Source: Heterohyrax brucei
Taxonomy: Eukaryota; Chordata; Mammalia; Hyracoidea; Procaviidae
NCBI GenBank assembly: GCA_028571685.1
Contig: CM053164.1
Coordinates: 42,210,501 to 42,274,500, forward strand
Length of the DNA stretch: 64,000 nt
Direction: 5' to 3'
Below, in pieces: positions 22,838-34,692 of the stretch (the stretch's first letter is position 1; every line of letters starts with the position of its first letter). The notes under the pieces were generated by a model. It ran no database searches, was not told the origin of the DNA, and was given only the letters and a program-made list of their open reading frames with translations. Position numbers and translations under genes: made by a program.

Positions 22838-24174
22838 TGTTTTTGTTAGATGTGTTCTAGTTGGTTCCAACTAATAGGGACCCTATGTACAACAGAATGA
22901 AACACTGCTCAGTCCTGGGCCATCCTCAAAATTGTTGTTATGCTTGAGCCCATTGTTGTAGCTTCTGTGTCAGTCCATCTTGTTGAGGGTCTAATTCTTG
23001 TTAGTTGATCCTGTACTTTACGATGTCCTGCTCCAGGGACTGATCCCTCCAGACAGTATGTCCAAAATATGTGTGATAGAATCTTGCTCTCCTTGCTTCC
23101 AAGGAGCATTCTGGTTGGTCTTAGTTGCTTGGCAGATTGTTTTTTTGGCAATCCATGGTATATGAAGTCTGACAAATAAATTTATGAGCTCAGGATTGCT
23201 GCATACCTCGTTGCTGAATATCACTCACCTTTGAAGTACTCAACTGGGAAGCTATACACCGATGCCAGCACCTAGTCTATCCTTCGAAGCAATTTTGGAA
23301 CTCTTTTGTTGTAATGGCCATCAGAGCTGTCTTTGTTATTACACTCCATGTCCTAAATGTCATCAAAATGTCTTCCTTTCAGTATTTCCTTTATCTTCAG
23401 GTAAGGAAAAATGTTATCGGAGGGCCAGCTCAGTGCATAGAGAGATTGTTAATGAGTGTTCCTTCAATCCTGATGCGCTGTTCTTCTTCATATAGTTCAA
23501 GTTCTCAGATTATTTGCTGAGCATACAGATTGAATAAATATGGTGAAAGAATACAGTCCTGACACCCACTATTCCTGACTTTAAACCCTGACGTGTCCCC
23601 TTAGTCTGTTCAAATTACTACCTCTTAATCCATATACAGGTTCCTCATGAGCACATTCATGTGTTCCAGAATTCCCACTCTTTGCAATGTTATCCATAAT
23701 TTGTTATGATCCACACAGTTCAATGCCTTTGGATAGACAGTAAAACACAGATAAATATCTTTCTGGTATTCTCTGCATTTAGCCAGGATCCACCTGACAT
23801 CAGCGATGACATCACTGGTTCCACATCCTTTCCTGAATCTGACTTGAATTTCTGGCAGTTCCCTATTGATGTACTGCTGCTACCACTTTAGACTGATCTT
23901 CAGCAAAATTTTACTTGCATGTGATAGTATTAATATTGTTCAGTAGTTTCTGCATTCAGGGGGATCACCCTTCTTGGGAATAGGCATAAATGGGGATCTC
24001 TTTCAGTCAACTGGCCAGCTAACTGTCTTCCAAATTTCCTGGTATAGGCAAGTCAGCACTTCCAGCAGTGCATCTGTTTATTGAAACATCTGAGATGGCC
24101 TTCCTTCAGTTCCTGGAGCCTTGTATTTTGCTAATGCCTTCAGTACAGCTTGGATTTCTTCCTTTAGTACCATT
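22838..24174 (-). mobile_element. RTE-clade LINE, 3' segment of an inverted copy
   Basis: The 3' end lies at the left, with the GTT/AAC repeat at about 22,838 and the SINE-like terminus. Going right it runs antisense through the RT C-terminal region (about 22,900-23,160), with a loss between about 23,165 and 23,440, then the central RT region (ctgacatcagcgatgac at about 23,795) up to cctttagtaccat at 24,173. At 24,174/24,175 orientation flips. It is full of stops. Confidence 0.8.
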
Positions 24175-24843
24175 CAGATGCAACATACGGAATCAGATTG
24201 ACTACATCTGTGGAAACAGATGATGGAAAAGCTCAATATTATCAGTTAAAACAAAGCAGAATAAGGCAGAACCAACCACCAACTGCTCACATGCAAGTCC
24301 AAAGGAGCCAAAGTACAACCTTGAGTATATCCCACATGAATTTACAGACTGTCTCAAGAATAAATTTAACAGGTCAAGCACTAATGACTGAATACCAGAT
24401 GAGTTGTGGAATGACCACAAGGGCATCATAAATGAAGAAAGCAGGAAGTCATTAAAAACACAAGAAAGAAAAGACCAAAATGGATGTCAGAATACACTGT
24501 GAAACTTGCTGTAGAATATTGAGTGAAAGGAAGAAATGAAGCAAAAGATCTAAACAGAAGATTTCAAAGTGTGGTTGAAGAAGACAAAGTTAAGTATTAT
24601 AGTAGAATATGCCAAGACCTGAAGATGGAAAATCAAAAGGGAAGAACCTGCTGGCATTTCTCAAGCTGAAAGAAGTGAAGGAAAAATTCCAGCCTCGAGT
24701 TTCAGTATTGAAGAATTCTCCTGAGAAAATATGAAATAACACAGTAAGCATCAAAAGAAGATGGAGGAATACGCAGTCACTATGTCAAAAAGAATTGGTC
24801 AACATTCAGCCATTTCAGGAAGGAGCATATGATCAACAACTTT
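24175..24843 (+). mobile_element. RTE-clade LINE, inverted 5' segment
   Basis: Sense-strand RTE sequence begins at cagatgcaacatacggaatc and runs to catatgatcaacaac (about 24,840). It encodes the linker between endonuclease and RT (gatgagttgtggaatgac; gaagatttcaaagtg; gcctcgagtttcagtattg). In element order its end is directly followed by the start of the minus segment at 24,173, so the two form one insertion with an inverted 5' part. Confidence 0.75.
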
Positions 24844-25365
24844 TACATCAGTAAAATGCAAGTTGTTTGTCCACCCACGGACTTCAGAATCTTAGACCGG
24901 GAGTGCTAGAAGGGACCTCTAAAGGCCTTTCCTTAAAGTTGTATCATGGATTACATTGTGGCCCCCCAAAATGTGTGTATCAATTTGGCTGGGCCATGAT
25001 TGCTGGTATTGTGTGATGTTCTTGTATGTTGTAAATCCTGCCTCTATGACATTAATGAAAGAGAATGGGCGGCAGTTGTTTTTATGAGGCAGGGCTCAAT
25101 CTACAAGATTGTGTTGTGTCTTTGAGGCAATCTTTTGCGAGATAAAAGGAAAGGGAAGCAAGCGGAGAATAGGGGACTTTATACTATCAAGAAAGTAGTG
25201 CTGGGAACAGATTGTGTCCTTTGGACCTGGGGTCCCTGTCTGTGAGAAGCTCCTCAACCAGGGGAAGACTGAGCACAAGGACCTTCCTCCAGAGCCAACA
25301 CAAAGAGGAAGCCATACCCTGGAGCTGATGCCCTGAATTTGAATTGTTATCCTACTTCACTGTGT

Positions 25366-25535
25366 GGCGAAATCCTGGCGGCTTAGTGGTTAAGTGCTAC
25401 TTCGGCTAACCAAAAGATCGGCAGTTCAAATCTGCTAGGTGCTCTTTGGAAACTCTATGGGCAGTTCCACTCTGACCTACAGGGTGGCTATGAGTCAGAC
25501 CTGACTCGATGACAGTGTTTTTTCCTTTTTTTTTC
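25366..25535 (+). repeat. AfroSINE in LTR, first
   Basis: A plus-strand, near full-length copy: ggcttagtggttaagtgc, the B-box-like gcagttcaaatctgc and the tail gactcgatgacagtg followed by T-rich sequence. Confidence 0.85.
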
Positions 25536-25547
25536 CCTACTGTGAGA

Positions 25548-25720
25548 GGAAACCTTGGTGGTGTAGTGGTTAAGTGCGACATCTGCTAGCCAAAAGATCA
25601 GCAGTTCAAATTTGCCTGCTGTTCCTTTGGAACTCTTTGGGGTAGTTCTACTCTGTCCTATAGTGTTGCTATGAGTTGGAATCAACTCAACTGCAGTGGG
25701 TTTGGTTTTTTGATTTTTAC
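25548..25720 (+). repeat. AfroSINE in LTR, second
   Basis: A plus-strand, full-length copy starting ggaaaccttggtggtgtag and ending ggtttggttttttg. It abuts the first copy with only about 12 bp of target-like sequence (ctactgtgagag) between. Confidence 0.85.
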
Positions 25721-26065
25721 TCTGAGGAAATAAATTTCTCTTTGTTAAAGCCATCCACTTGTGATATTTTCTATTATAGTAGATGACTAGACTGTCTGAA
25801 TTTATGTTTTTTTCTAGGTAATGATTCTAGAGTAAGGAAGGTTGTCTTCATGGCTGCAACAAAGATAAATTAAGTATATGCAAACAAACAGAAGAGGTTT
25901 ACACAGAGTTTGTAGCCCAGAAAAAGCTATGAAATGACCTGAAAATTATTTTATACTCACAACATCCCTGTGAGATAAGACAGATATTATCTTTATGCAA
26001 ATAAAACATAGAGCCAAATAAATAACTACATTTATTTGATCTGACCTAATTAAGCATGATTGTAA

Positions 26066-26247
26066 AGAGCCTTAGTGGCACAGCGGTTAAGTGGTTCAAA
26101 CCTACCAGCCACTCTGAAGAAGAAAGATGTGGAAGTGTGCCTCTGTAAAGATTACAGCCATGGAAATCTTACAGGGCAATTCTACTCTGTCCTACAGGGT
26201 CACTATGAGTTACAATCGACTTAATGACAATGAATTTGGTTTGGGTA
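26066..26247 (+). repeat. AfroSINE, long variant
   Basis: A plus-strand copy with the head agcggttaagtgg, the extra middle segment aagaagaaagatgtgg seen in the long form, and the tail tttggtttggg. Confidence 0.8.
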
Positions 26248-26294
26248 ACCATGTGGAAATTAAGTAATCTCAGGTGAGTTCTTAATTTAGATGA

Positions 26295-26666
26295 TGTCTT
26301 AGTTATCTAGTGCTACTATAACAGATATACCAAAAGTAAGTGGCTTTAACAAGTAGAAATCTATTTTCTCACAGTTTAGGAGGCTAGAAGTCTGAATTCA
26401 GGATGCTGGCTTTAGGGAAAGGCTTTTTCTATATCTTGGCTCTTCTGGAAGAGTTTGCTCCTATGTGATCTTCATGTGACTTGGCATGTCTGCTTCCTTA
26501 ATCTGCTTAGTTTATAGTCATAAGAGAGTGACTCACAACACACCCTACAATAATTCTGCCTCATTAACATAACAAAGACCAGTCATTCCCAGATAGAATT
26601 ATAACTCTAGGCATAAAGTTTAGAATTTTCAACACATATTTTGGGAGACAAATCCAATCCTTAACA
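26295..26666 (-). repeat. MLT1/MaLR-type solo LTR, second subfamily
   Basis: It begins tgtcttagttatctagtgc and ends ccaatccttaaca. Same subfamily as 27,836-28,219 (shared gaggctagaagtctgaattc). Flanks gatga/gatag are a possible diverged target duplication. Confidence 0.7.
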
Positions 26667-26865
26667 GATAGACTCTTTTTATATCCCCTTTTTCTGTATT
26701 ATTTTTATCTTAGAAGATGATTCAATTTCCTATGAAAATTTAAAAAAGGCATAGTGCTAGATAAATAATGTTCACATTTAATAACTTAAAAATGAAAATC
26801 AGTGGCCTAAAGTATGAGGAAATGCCCTGAGGAATCAAATTCTAGTCAAGTACAAATTATGGGCT

Positions 26866-27060
26866 AGAGTGATGGTTATCACTCTTCATTCTGATGACAG
26901 GCCAGACTGCCTCATCAGAATCGCCTGGGAAGATTCTATCCACACAGATACTTCAGTCCCATTAACCCTCCACGCCCAGAGATTCAGATTCAGTTGATCC
27001 AGGCAGGAACCTGGGAACATGTATATTTTAAAGCATCTCAGATAATTCAAAATCATCAGG
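26866..27060. repeat. MER5-like hAT DNA transposon remnant
   Basis: The sequence has the palindromic plan of MER5-type elements: gcctcatcagaatcgcctgg in the left part, then ccagagattcagattcag in the right part. It is diverged and I am not certain of the family. Confidence 0.4.
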
Positions 27061-27329
27061 AGAGCTAAGCTTCTCTTAGTTTTGAGGTCCCACAGAAATA
27101 TAAATGAAGAGCTTGAGTAGAAGGAATATTTTTGTTCCTTTGATTGTATCTTCAGTTTTAACAGAGGTTCTTTCAGAAGATAGAGTCCATACCACATGGA
27201 ATGATCAATTGGAATGTATAATTAGTGTGTCTCATACTGAAAAGGAAAGATTAGGGCAGCAACCTGGTAGATTTTATAATCACTCCCATATATAGAAAGC
27301 AAGACCTTGAAAGATTCTGGGCAATTCTG

Positions 27330-27435
27330 TGAAAGTATAATTTACACATCATAAAATTCATTCATTGTAAACACAATGCAATTAAAAAAAAATAAATTTA
27401 TAGAGTGGTGCAGGCATCATCACAGTCCAGACTAC
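27330..27435 (+). repeat. old L1 3' end fragment
   Basis: The sequence gtataatttacacatcataa through tagagtggtgcaggcatcat follows the 3' end of old L1M families. Confidence 0.55.
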
Positions 27436-27835
27436 GGTTCACTTTGGAGATCAGGTCAGCAGATCACTTTGGAAGCTTAAAATTAAATAAATATGGGTAG
27501 TTTCAAAGCATTGCCTTTCTTTATTATGCATTTAATTGTCTCTTCAAAAGAAAAGAAAGAAAGTAGGCACACATGGCACAAAGTCCAAAAGGCTTAAGTG
27601 GGTACATATATTTCCCTCTTTATTGCCCAACCACCCAGCTTCCACTTCCAATAAAATGGTCCTTGAAGTACATATCTGACTTGCAGTGAAAATCTTTAGG
27701 CAAATTAATTTTGAGGTAACAGTGGAACGCCCAATATTACTCTGAATCTTGAGCAAGACGTGTTAGATAAATATAAATATCATTCAGATAACATCTAGAA
27801 GCTTATCATTGGATAAAACATTTTCTAAAGGATGG

Positions 27836-28219
27836 TATCTTAGTTATCCAGTGCTGCCCTAACATAAATGCCACAAGTGGTATTTCTCATAGTTTAGGAG
27901 GCTAGAAGTCTGAATTCAGGTGCTGGCTCTAGGGGAAGGCTTTTTCTTTCTGTCAGCTCTGGGGAAAAGTCCTTGTCTCTTCTAACTTCTGTTCCTGGGT
28001 GATCTTCATGTGGCTTGGCACCTTTCTGCCCTGACTCTGTTTGCCACTCACTTGTTTTAATTTTTTACATCTCAAAAGAGATTGATTCGGGACACACTCT
28101 ACAATAATCCTGCCTCATGAACATAACAAAGACCACCCCTACTCCCAGATGGGATTATAACCACAGTTAGAATTTATAACGCTTATTTTTTGGGGACACA
28201 ATTCAACCGTTACATAACA
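27836..28219 (-). repeat. MLT1/MaLR-type solo LTR with 5-bp target duplication
   Basis: It begins tatcttagttatccag (TG changed to TA) and ends ttacataaca. The exact flank gatgg occurs at 27,831-27,835 and 28,220-28,224. Confidence 0.75.
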
Positions 28220-28224
28220 GATGG

Positions 28225-28835
28225 TTTAGAGACCAGAGGCACAGAGTGGGCATATAAATAGTTATGAGGAAGTAATAGTAAAGATAAAGGAGAAAACATT
28301 AGGATAAGAAGTTAAGAGAAAAAATTAAATCAGTATTATGAAAAGGAAGAGAGGAAAAGTTTCAAGAAAAAGCTGTTCAGTGGTCCCAAATGCTGAAGAG
28401 GTCATGCATAACGAGAAAGGATTTTTGGAGTAGATATTTATGAGTTGGAATCAACTTGATGTCAACAGGTTTCAGTGAATTAGTAATTGACTATAAGAGT
28501 AAAGTTTCAGTAAAGATAAAATTGAATGCATATTGATGGAGACTGAGAAGACAATAGGATTGTCTTGATATACGAAGAGTTCTTAAAACCAGTAAGACAA
28601 TTAATATGCAAAGGACATGAATGGGCAGGAAATTGATGGGGAAATACAATTCAGCAATGAACTTACAAAAAGATGTTTAACCATGCATTAATTATGATTA
28701 ACATAAGGCCAGTTCCCAAAATGTGAAGATAATTCACATCCCTGCTTTCCCACTTCTCCATCTCTGACACCCACCACCCTTCTAGCTTTTCATCTTTTTC
28801 TGACCCTAACCACACAGAGTTTAGTCATTTTTTCC
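28225..28835. other. intergenic, no gene; one SINE tail scrap
   Basis: A-rich unique sequence. At about 28,435-28,475 lies a lone SINE 3' tail (tgagttggaatcaacttgat) without head or body. Confidence 0.45.
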
Positions 28836-28837
28836 CC

Positions 28838-31800
28838 ATCTTTTTTTTTTATTATGACTGAGTGAAAATGTGCATTCCCATATAAATTTACATGCCCACC
28901 TATATGTGCTTCCACTGCTCTCCCTGCCCGGTGACAGCACACTATTCCTCTCTGCTCCATATATGTCTCATCCTCCCAATGGTCTCGTTTCCTGTCTTCT
29001 CCACCCACTCCCCTTACTCCAGCCAGAGGTCAGCAGGATGATATCCTATAGGTGCATAGAACAGTAAAGTGCATCCAATATATGATCACTCTGCATTGCC
29101 AAGTCCAATCCATTCATGTCCGAAGAGTGGACCTTCATTATGATTTATGAGCAAGGGCAGCATCAGGGCCAGGGGCCATGCTTTGGGAACCCTGAAGCCG
29201 CTGGACCATCAATAGCGGTCTTTTAGTGGAGATCTCAGGGTGCACCCGTTTTTATTCTTGTGTTGTCAGTGAGATTCAACTTAGTGAACTCCATCACGGC
29301 TATCACTGGTGGTGGCCAGGCACCATCTGGTCCTTCTGGTCCCAAGTCTATGTAGGCACCCACTCATGTGGGTCTCTCTATCTTCTGGGTTGTCTTTACC
29401 CCATGTGATTTTGGTCCTCAGTGAGTATCCGTTCCTTCTGAGTTGGGACCATTTGTTGTGTCCTCGGATGGCAGCTTGGCAGCTTTTAAGACCCCAGACA
29501 CCACTCACCAACATGGGGTGTAGAGAGCTCTCTTAGCAAAATGCTAGTTGTGCCACTTGGCCTTGATTTCGCCTAAGAGCATGGTCTCCTGCCCCCTGCC
29601 CCAGCTACTCTGTCCTTGCAATATTAGGTTAAGATGGAAGGAGTATTCAAGTTATGCTGAAGTCCACTTAATATTGTTCCTGTTTCTAATGTGTGCTATC
29701 ACTAATTTCACCCAAGCAAATTTCTACCAACTGTCTAATCTAAACCCTCCCTCCATCTCACACTCCCTCCCTCCCCTCCCTTGCAGCCATCAAAGAGTCT
29801 GTTCTTCTATATGTAAGTCTGTTTTTGAGATCTTATCGTAGGGGTCTCATACAATATTTGTCCTTTTGTTGCTGACTTCTTTCACTCAACATAATGTCTT
29901 CCAGTTGAAACCAGGTTATGAGATGTTTCCTGGAATCATCATTATTCTTTATCATTGCATAGTGCTCCACTGAGTATATATACCGTAGTTTACCTGTCCA
30001 TTCCTCTGTTGTTGGGCATCTGGGTTGATTCCATCTTTTTGCTATCGAGGACTGTGCTGCGATAAAAATTCTCGTGCGTGTGTCTGTTGCTGTGAAAGGC
30101 CTTGATTCTGTAGGATATACTCCAAGTAGTGGAATTACTGAGTCAAATGGTATATCTATATCCATTTTTTTTAAGGAAGCGCCAGATTGCTTTCTAAAGA
30201 GGCTGGACCATTTTGCAACCGCACCAACAGTGTAGGAGAGTTCCACTTTCTCCACAGCCTCTCCAGCATTTGTTGTTTTGTGTTTTTTGGATCATGGCCA
30301 ACCTTGTTGGAGTGAGATGGTATCTCATTGTCGTCTTGACTTGAATTTCTTTAATAACTAAAGATCGTGAACATGTCCGCATGTGTTTTTTGACTGCCTG
30401 GATCTCCTCTTCAGAGAAATGTCTGTCCATCTCCTTTGCCCATCACTTAATTGGATGACTTATCGTCTTCTTATTGATATTTTGTAGTATCTTATAGATT
30501 ATGGAGATCAGGTGTTGGTCTGACATAGAGTTGCCAACTATTTTTTCCCATTCTGTAGGTGGCCTTTTAATTCTATTAATTAAGTCTTTGGATGAGCAAA
30601 AGTGTTTGATTCTTAAGAGTGCCCATTTATCTATTTTCTCTTCTGTTGATTGTGGTTTGTTTGACAGATTTTGAAGTCTGTCCACGTTGTATATTAAAAC
30701 TTCCATTGTTGTTCCTACCTTTACTTGGATAAGCTTTATCATTTTAGGTTTGATATTTAGGTCTTTTACCCAGTTGGAGTTGGTTTTTGTATAAGGTGTA
30801 AGATATGGATCTTGTTTCAGTTTATTGCAGATGGATATCCAATTTTGCCAGCACCGTTTGTTGAAGATACTGTTTTCACCCCAGTTTAATGTCTTAGGGC
30901 CTTTGCTGAATATCAACTGTTCATAGGCAGATGGTGTCATCTCTGGGGTCTCAATTCTGTTTCATTGATCGATCTGTCTGTTCTTGTACCAGTACCAGGC
31001 TGTTTTGACCACTGTGGCAGTGTAGTATATTCTAAGGTTGGGTAATGAGAGGCCTCCCAGTGTGTTCTTCTTCTTTAGTAGTACCTTACTTATCTGGGGC
31101 TTCTTTCCTTTCCAAACAAAACTGGTGATTTGTTTCTCCATCTCATTAAAAAATGACACTGGAACTTGTATTGGGATTGTATTATATAAGTAGATGACTT
31201 TGAGTAAAAGAGACATATTTTCACAATGTTAAGTCTTCCTATCCACGAGCAGGGTAGATTTTTCCATTTATCTAAGTCTGTCAGTTTCTTGTAGTAAGGG
31301 CTTGTAGTTCTCTTTATAAAGGTCTGTTATTTCTCTGGTTAGGTTAATTCCTAGGTATTTTATCTTCTTAGGGGCTATAGTAAATGGTATTGATTTGATG
31401 ATTTCTTTGTTAACAGTCTCGTTGTTGGTATAAAGGAATTCTACTGATTTACTTATGTTTATCTTGTATCCTGAGACTTTGCTGAACTCTTCTATCAGTT
31501 TGAGTAGTTTCCTTATAGATTCCTTGGGATTCTCTGCATATACAATCATATCATCTGCAAACAAGGAGATTTTGACTTCTTCTTTGCTGATGCAGATGCC
31601 CTTCATTTCTTGGTCTTGTCTAATTGCTCTGGCTAGAATTTCTAGCACAATGTTGAATAGGAGAGGTGAGAGTGGGCATCCTTGTCTAGTTCCTGTTCTC
31701 AAGGGAAAGTCTTTCAGTCTCTCTCCATTCAGGATGACGTAGGCAATTGGCTTTGTATAAATGGTCCTTATTGTGTTGAGGAATTTTCCATCTATGCCTA

Positions 31801-32856
31801 TTTTGCTTACAGTTTTTAGCATGAATGGGTGTTGGGCTTTATCAAATGCTTTTTCTGCATCAATGGACAAAATCAGGTGATTCTTGCTTTTTGTGATATT
31901 TATGTGGTTAATCACATTAATTGTTTTTCTGATGTTGAACCAGGCTTGCATCCCTGGTATGAATCTAACTTGGTCATGATGGACTAGTTTTTGGATATAT
32001 AGTTGTATTCTATTGGCAAGAATTTTGTGGAAAAGTTTTGCATCTAGATTCATGAGTGATATCGGTCTGTAGTTCTCCTTTTTGTTGGGTCTTTCCCTGG
32101 CTTTGGCATCAGGGTTATGCTGGCTTCATAGAATGAGTTTGGGAGTAGTCATCCCTTTCTATACTGTGAAATAGTCTCAGTAGTATTGAAGATAACTCTT
32201 CTCTAAAAGCTCAGTAGAATTCTGCAGTGAAGCCATCTGGGCCCGAGCTTTTTTTTTGGTTGGCAGTGTTTTGATGACATTTTCAATCTCTTCGTTTGTG
32301 ATGGGTTTATAATTATCACAACGTGATAATTCTGGTAGGTGATATGGATCAAGGAATTTGTCCATTTCCTCTAGGTTTTCAAATTTGTTACAGTACAGTC
32401 TTTCATAGTATTCTGTTATGATACTTTTGATTTCCGTTGGATCTGTTGTGACAACTCCCCTCTCATTTCTAATTTGGGTTATTTGTTTCCTTTGCTGTTT
32501 TTCTTTAGTAAGTTTAGCCAGTGGTTTGTCAATTTTGTTGATCTTTTCAAAAAACCAGCTTTTGGTCTTTTCAATTTTTTCAATTGTTTTTCTATTCTCT
32601 AATTCATTTAGCTCTGCTCTAATCTTTATGGTCTGGTTTCTTCTGGTGCCTGAGGAGTTCCTCTGTTGTTCTCTCTCTACTTGTTCAAGCTGTAGGGTTA
32701 GTTCCTTGATTTGGTTTCTTTCTTTCTTCCAGATGTGTGCATTTATGGAGATGAACAGACCTCTGAGCACTGCTTTGGCTATATCCCATAGGTTCTGGTA
32801 GGAATTATTTTCATTCTCATTGGAATCCATGAATTTCTTTATTTTATCAGAGTTTA
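28838..32856 (-). mobile_element. L1 LINE, about 4 kb, 5'-truncated
   Basis: The 3'UTR occupies 28,838 to about 29,830, and ORF2 runs from there up to about 32,830. The best open stretch (31,268-32,053 minus, 261 aa) is the reverse transcriptase core. It has [12 protein letters not shown] and the catalytic FADD at residues 164-167. A 217-aa piece (32,177-32,830) holds the region just before RT, and pieces at 29,833-31,216 hold the C-terminal part. Stops and frameshifts separate the pieces, and the endonuclease domain and ORF1 are missing. It is the longest and youngest-looking L1 in the window, but dead. Confidence 0.9.
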
Positions 32857-32869
32857 GTCTTTATAAAAT

Positions 32870-33445
32870 AAAGGCTTGCACAGCTGTCTCATTCAACCGG
32901 ACACCCAAAGCTGGGTCCTCCCAAGTTAGAAGGATTCTTCACTTCTAATCAACTACAAATAGGCAGATGCCAGGTTTCTTTGGCTTTCACTACCATGGTG
33001 AGTTTGATAATTCAATAGAATGACAGAACTTGCAGAAAGGATTATACTTATTAGCAACTTTTTGATACAACCATAAAAGGATATACACAAAGATATGCAC
33101 AGGTGAGGTGTGGGAGGAGTTTTCAGCTTGATGTTTCCTTGCTCCAAGGACATGCCAGTACATCCACATAAATCATCAACCAAGAAGCTCAGACGGGAAC
33201 TCCAAAGGCAAGCGCCCTTCATAATATCCATTAAGGCCTCAGTGCATATGCATGACTAGGATATACGTGATCGATTCAATCAATGATTGCATTGATTGAA
33301 ATGTGAAAAGATTTGGATGTAGAAAACTGAAGGGGAAGAATCTGCAGTGATGTGTGATTGCAAGGATGTGTGATTGGATTGGATCGTGCTCCATTCCCTC
33401 CTTCAAGTTTTTTGCCAGAAGTGGTCTTTGGGCTCTCACCTAAAT
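32870..33445 (-). repeat. MLT2-type ERVL LTR
   Basis: The plus strand reads as a reversed MLT2-like LTR: gagtttgataattcaataga, aggatatacacaaagatatg, tcaaccaagaagctcagac, and gattcaatcaatgattgca near the far end. Old. Confidence 0.6.
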
Positions 33446-33477
33446 TGTGTATGTTTAAGTGTTGCCTCTGTTTTTAG

Positions 33478-34692
33478 CCAAGGTCCATCTAACATCAGCA
33501 GTGATGTCCCTCTTTCCATATCTTTTCTGAATCTGGCCTGAATTTCTTATAGTTTCTTGTTGATACACTTCTGCAACTATTTTTAGATTATCTTCAGCAA
33601 AATTTTACATTGAACAATAATGGTATTGTTCAATAATTTTCATATTCCATTGGATCTCCTTTCTTTGGAATGAGTATGAATATGAATCTCTTCCAGCTGG
33701 TTGCCCAGGTAGGTAGCTGTCTTCCAAATTTCTTGACATCAAAGAGTGAACATTTCCAGTGTTATGTCCAATTGTTGAAGCATCTTAATTGGTAATCTGT
33801 CAATTCCTAGAGCCTTGCTTTTTTTCCAATGGCTTAGAGTTTGAATCTCTTCTTTCAGTACCATTGGTTATTGATCATGTGCTAACTTCTGAACTGTTTG
33901 GACATTAACCAATTCTTTTTTGTAATGTGACTCTGTGTATTCTTTCCATCTTCTTTTGATGTATCTTGTGTTATTTGGTATTTTGGCCATGGAATTGTTC
34001 AGTATTGCAACTTGAGGCTTGAATTTTTTTCTTCAGTTCTTTCAGCTTGAGAAATGCCAAGTAAGCTCTTCCTGTTCAGTTTTCTATCTCCAGATCTTTT
34101 CAAATTTCATTATAATACTTTGTCTTGTTGAGCCAGTGTTTGAAATCTTTTGTTAGCTATTTTTACTTTATCATTTCTTCCACTGACTTCAGCTATTCTA
34201 CTTTTGAGGGCAAATTTCAGAGTCTCTTCTGAAATTATTTTGATCTTTTCTTTGTTCTCTCTCTTTTTTTTAATGACCTTTTGCTTTCTTCATATATGAT
34301 ATCCACTGTCATCCCATAACTCTTCTGGTCTTTGGTCATTAGTGTGAACATAAATAGTGTATCATGCCTATTCCTGAAGTGATCTGTAAATTCAGGTGGG
34401 TTATACTCAGGGTTGTACTTTGGCTGAACTTGTTCTAATTTCCTTGAATTTCAACTTGAACTTGTATATAAGCCATTGATGATCTGTTCTACACTTGGCT
34501 CCTCACCTCATTCTTACTGATCATATTGAACTTCCTTGTCATGTCTTCCCATAGATGTAGTTGATATGACCAAAATGCAGCAAGCTCCACAAATAACAAT
34601 CATCATGTACATTGTTGAGAAAAGGTATCTATGACAAATAAGTCATTGATCTTGCAGAATTCTATTATGTAATCTCCAGTGTCGTTGCAAAG
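33478..34692 (-). mobile_element. RTE-clade LINE, inverted 5' segment
   Basis: Antisense RTE sequence. From left it reads catctaacatcagcagtgat, ctagagccttgctttttttc, gatgtatcttgtgttatttg, catcccataactcttctgg, up to gaattctattatgtaatctc near 34,675, which is in the endonuclease region. It faces the sense segment starting at 34,693. There are many stops. Confidence 0.75.

Larger units (their letters stand above)
24940..25793 (+). repeat. MaLR-type LTR carrying two SINEs
   Basis: The LTR starts tgtatcatggattacattg and proceeds through tttggacctggggtccctg and aaggaccttcctccagagcc. It is interrupted at 25,366-25,720 by two SINEs and ends with aaataaatttctctttgtta and gtagatgactaga. Confidence 0.75.

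Noticed and set aside
26295-28219. A provirus bounded by the LTRs at 26,295 and 27,836
   Set aside because: Both are solo-like, and the second has its own exact gatgg duplication. The sequence between contains MER5-like and old L1 pieces but no retroviral genes that I can see.
32418-32801. A 127-aa plus-strand open frame rich in Phe, Leu and Ser
   Set aside because: It is the antisense of L1 ORF2 and has no support of its own.
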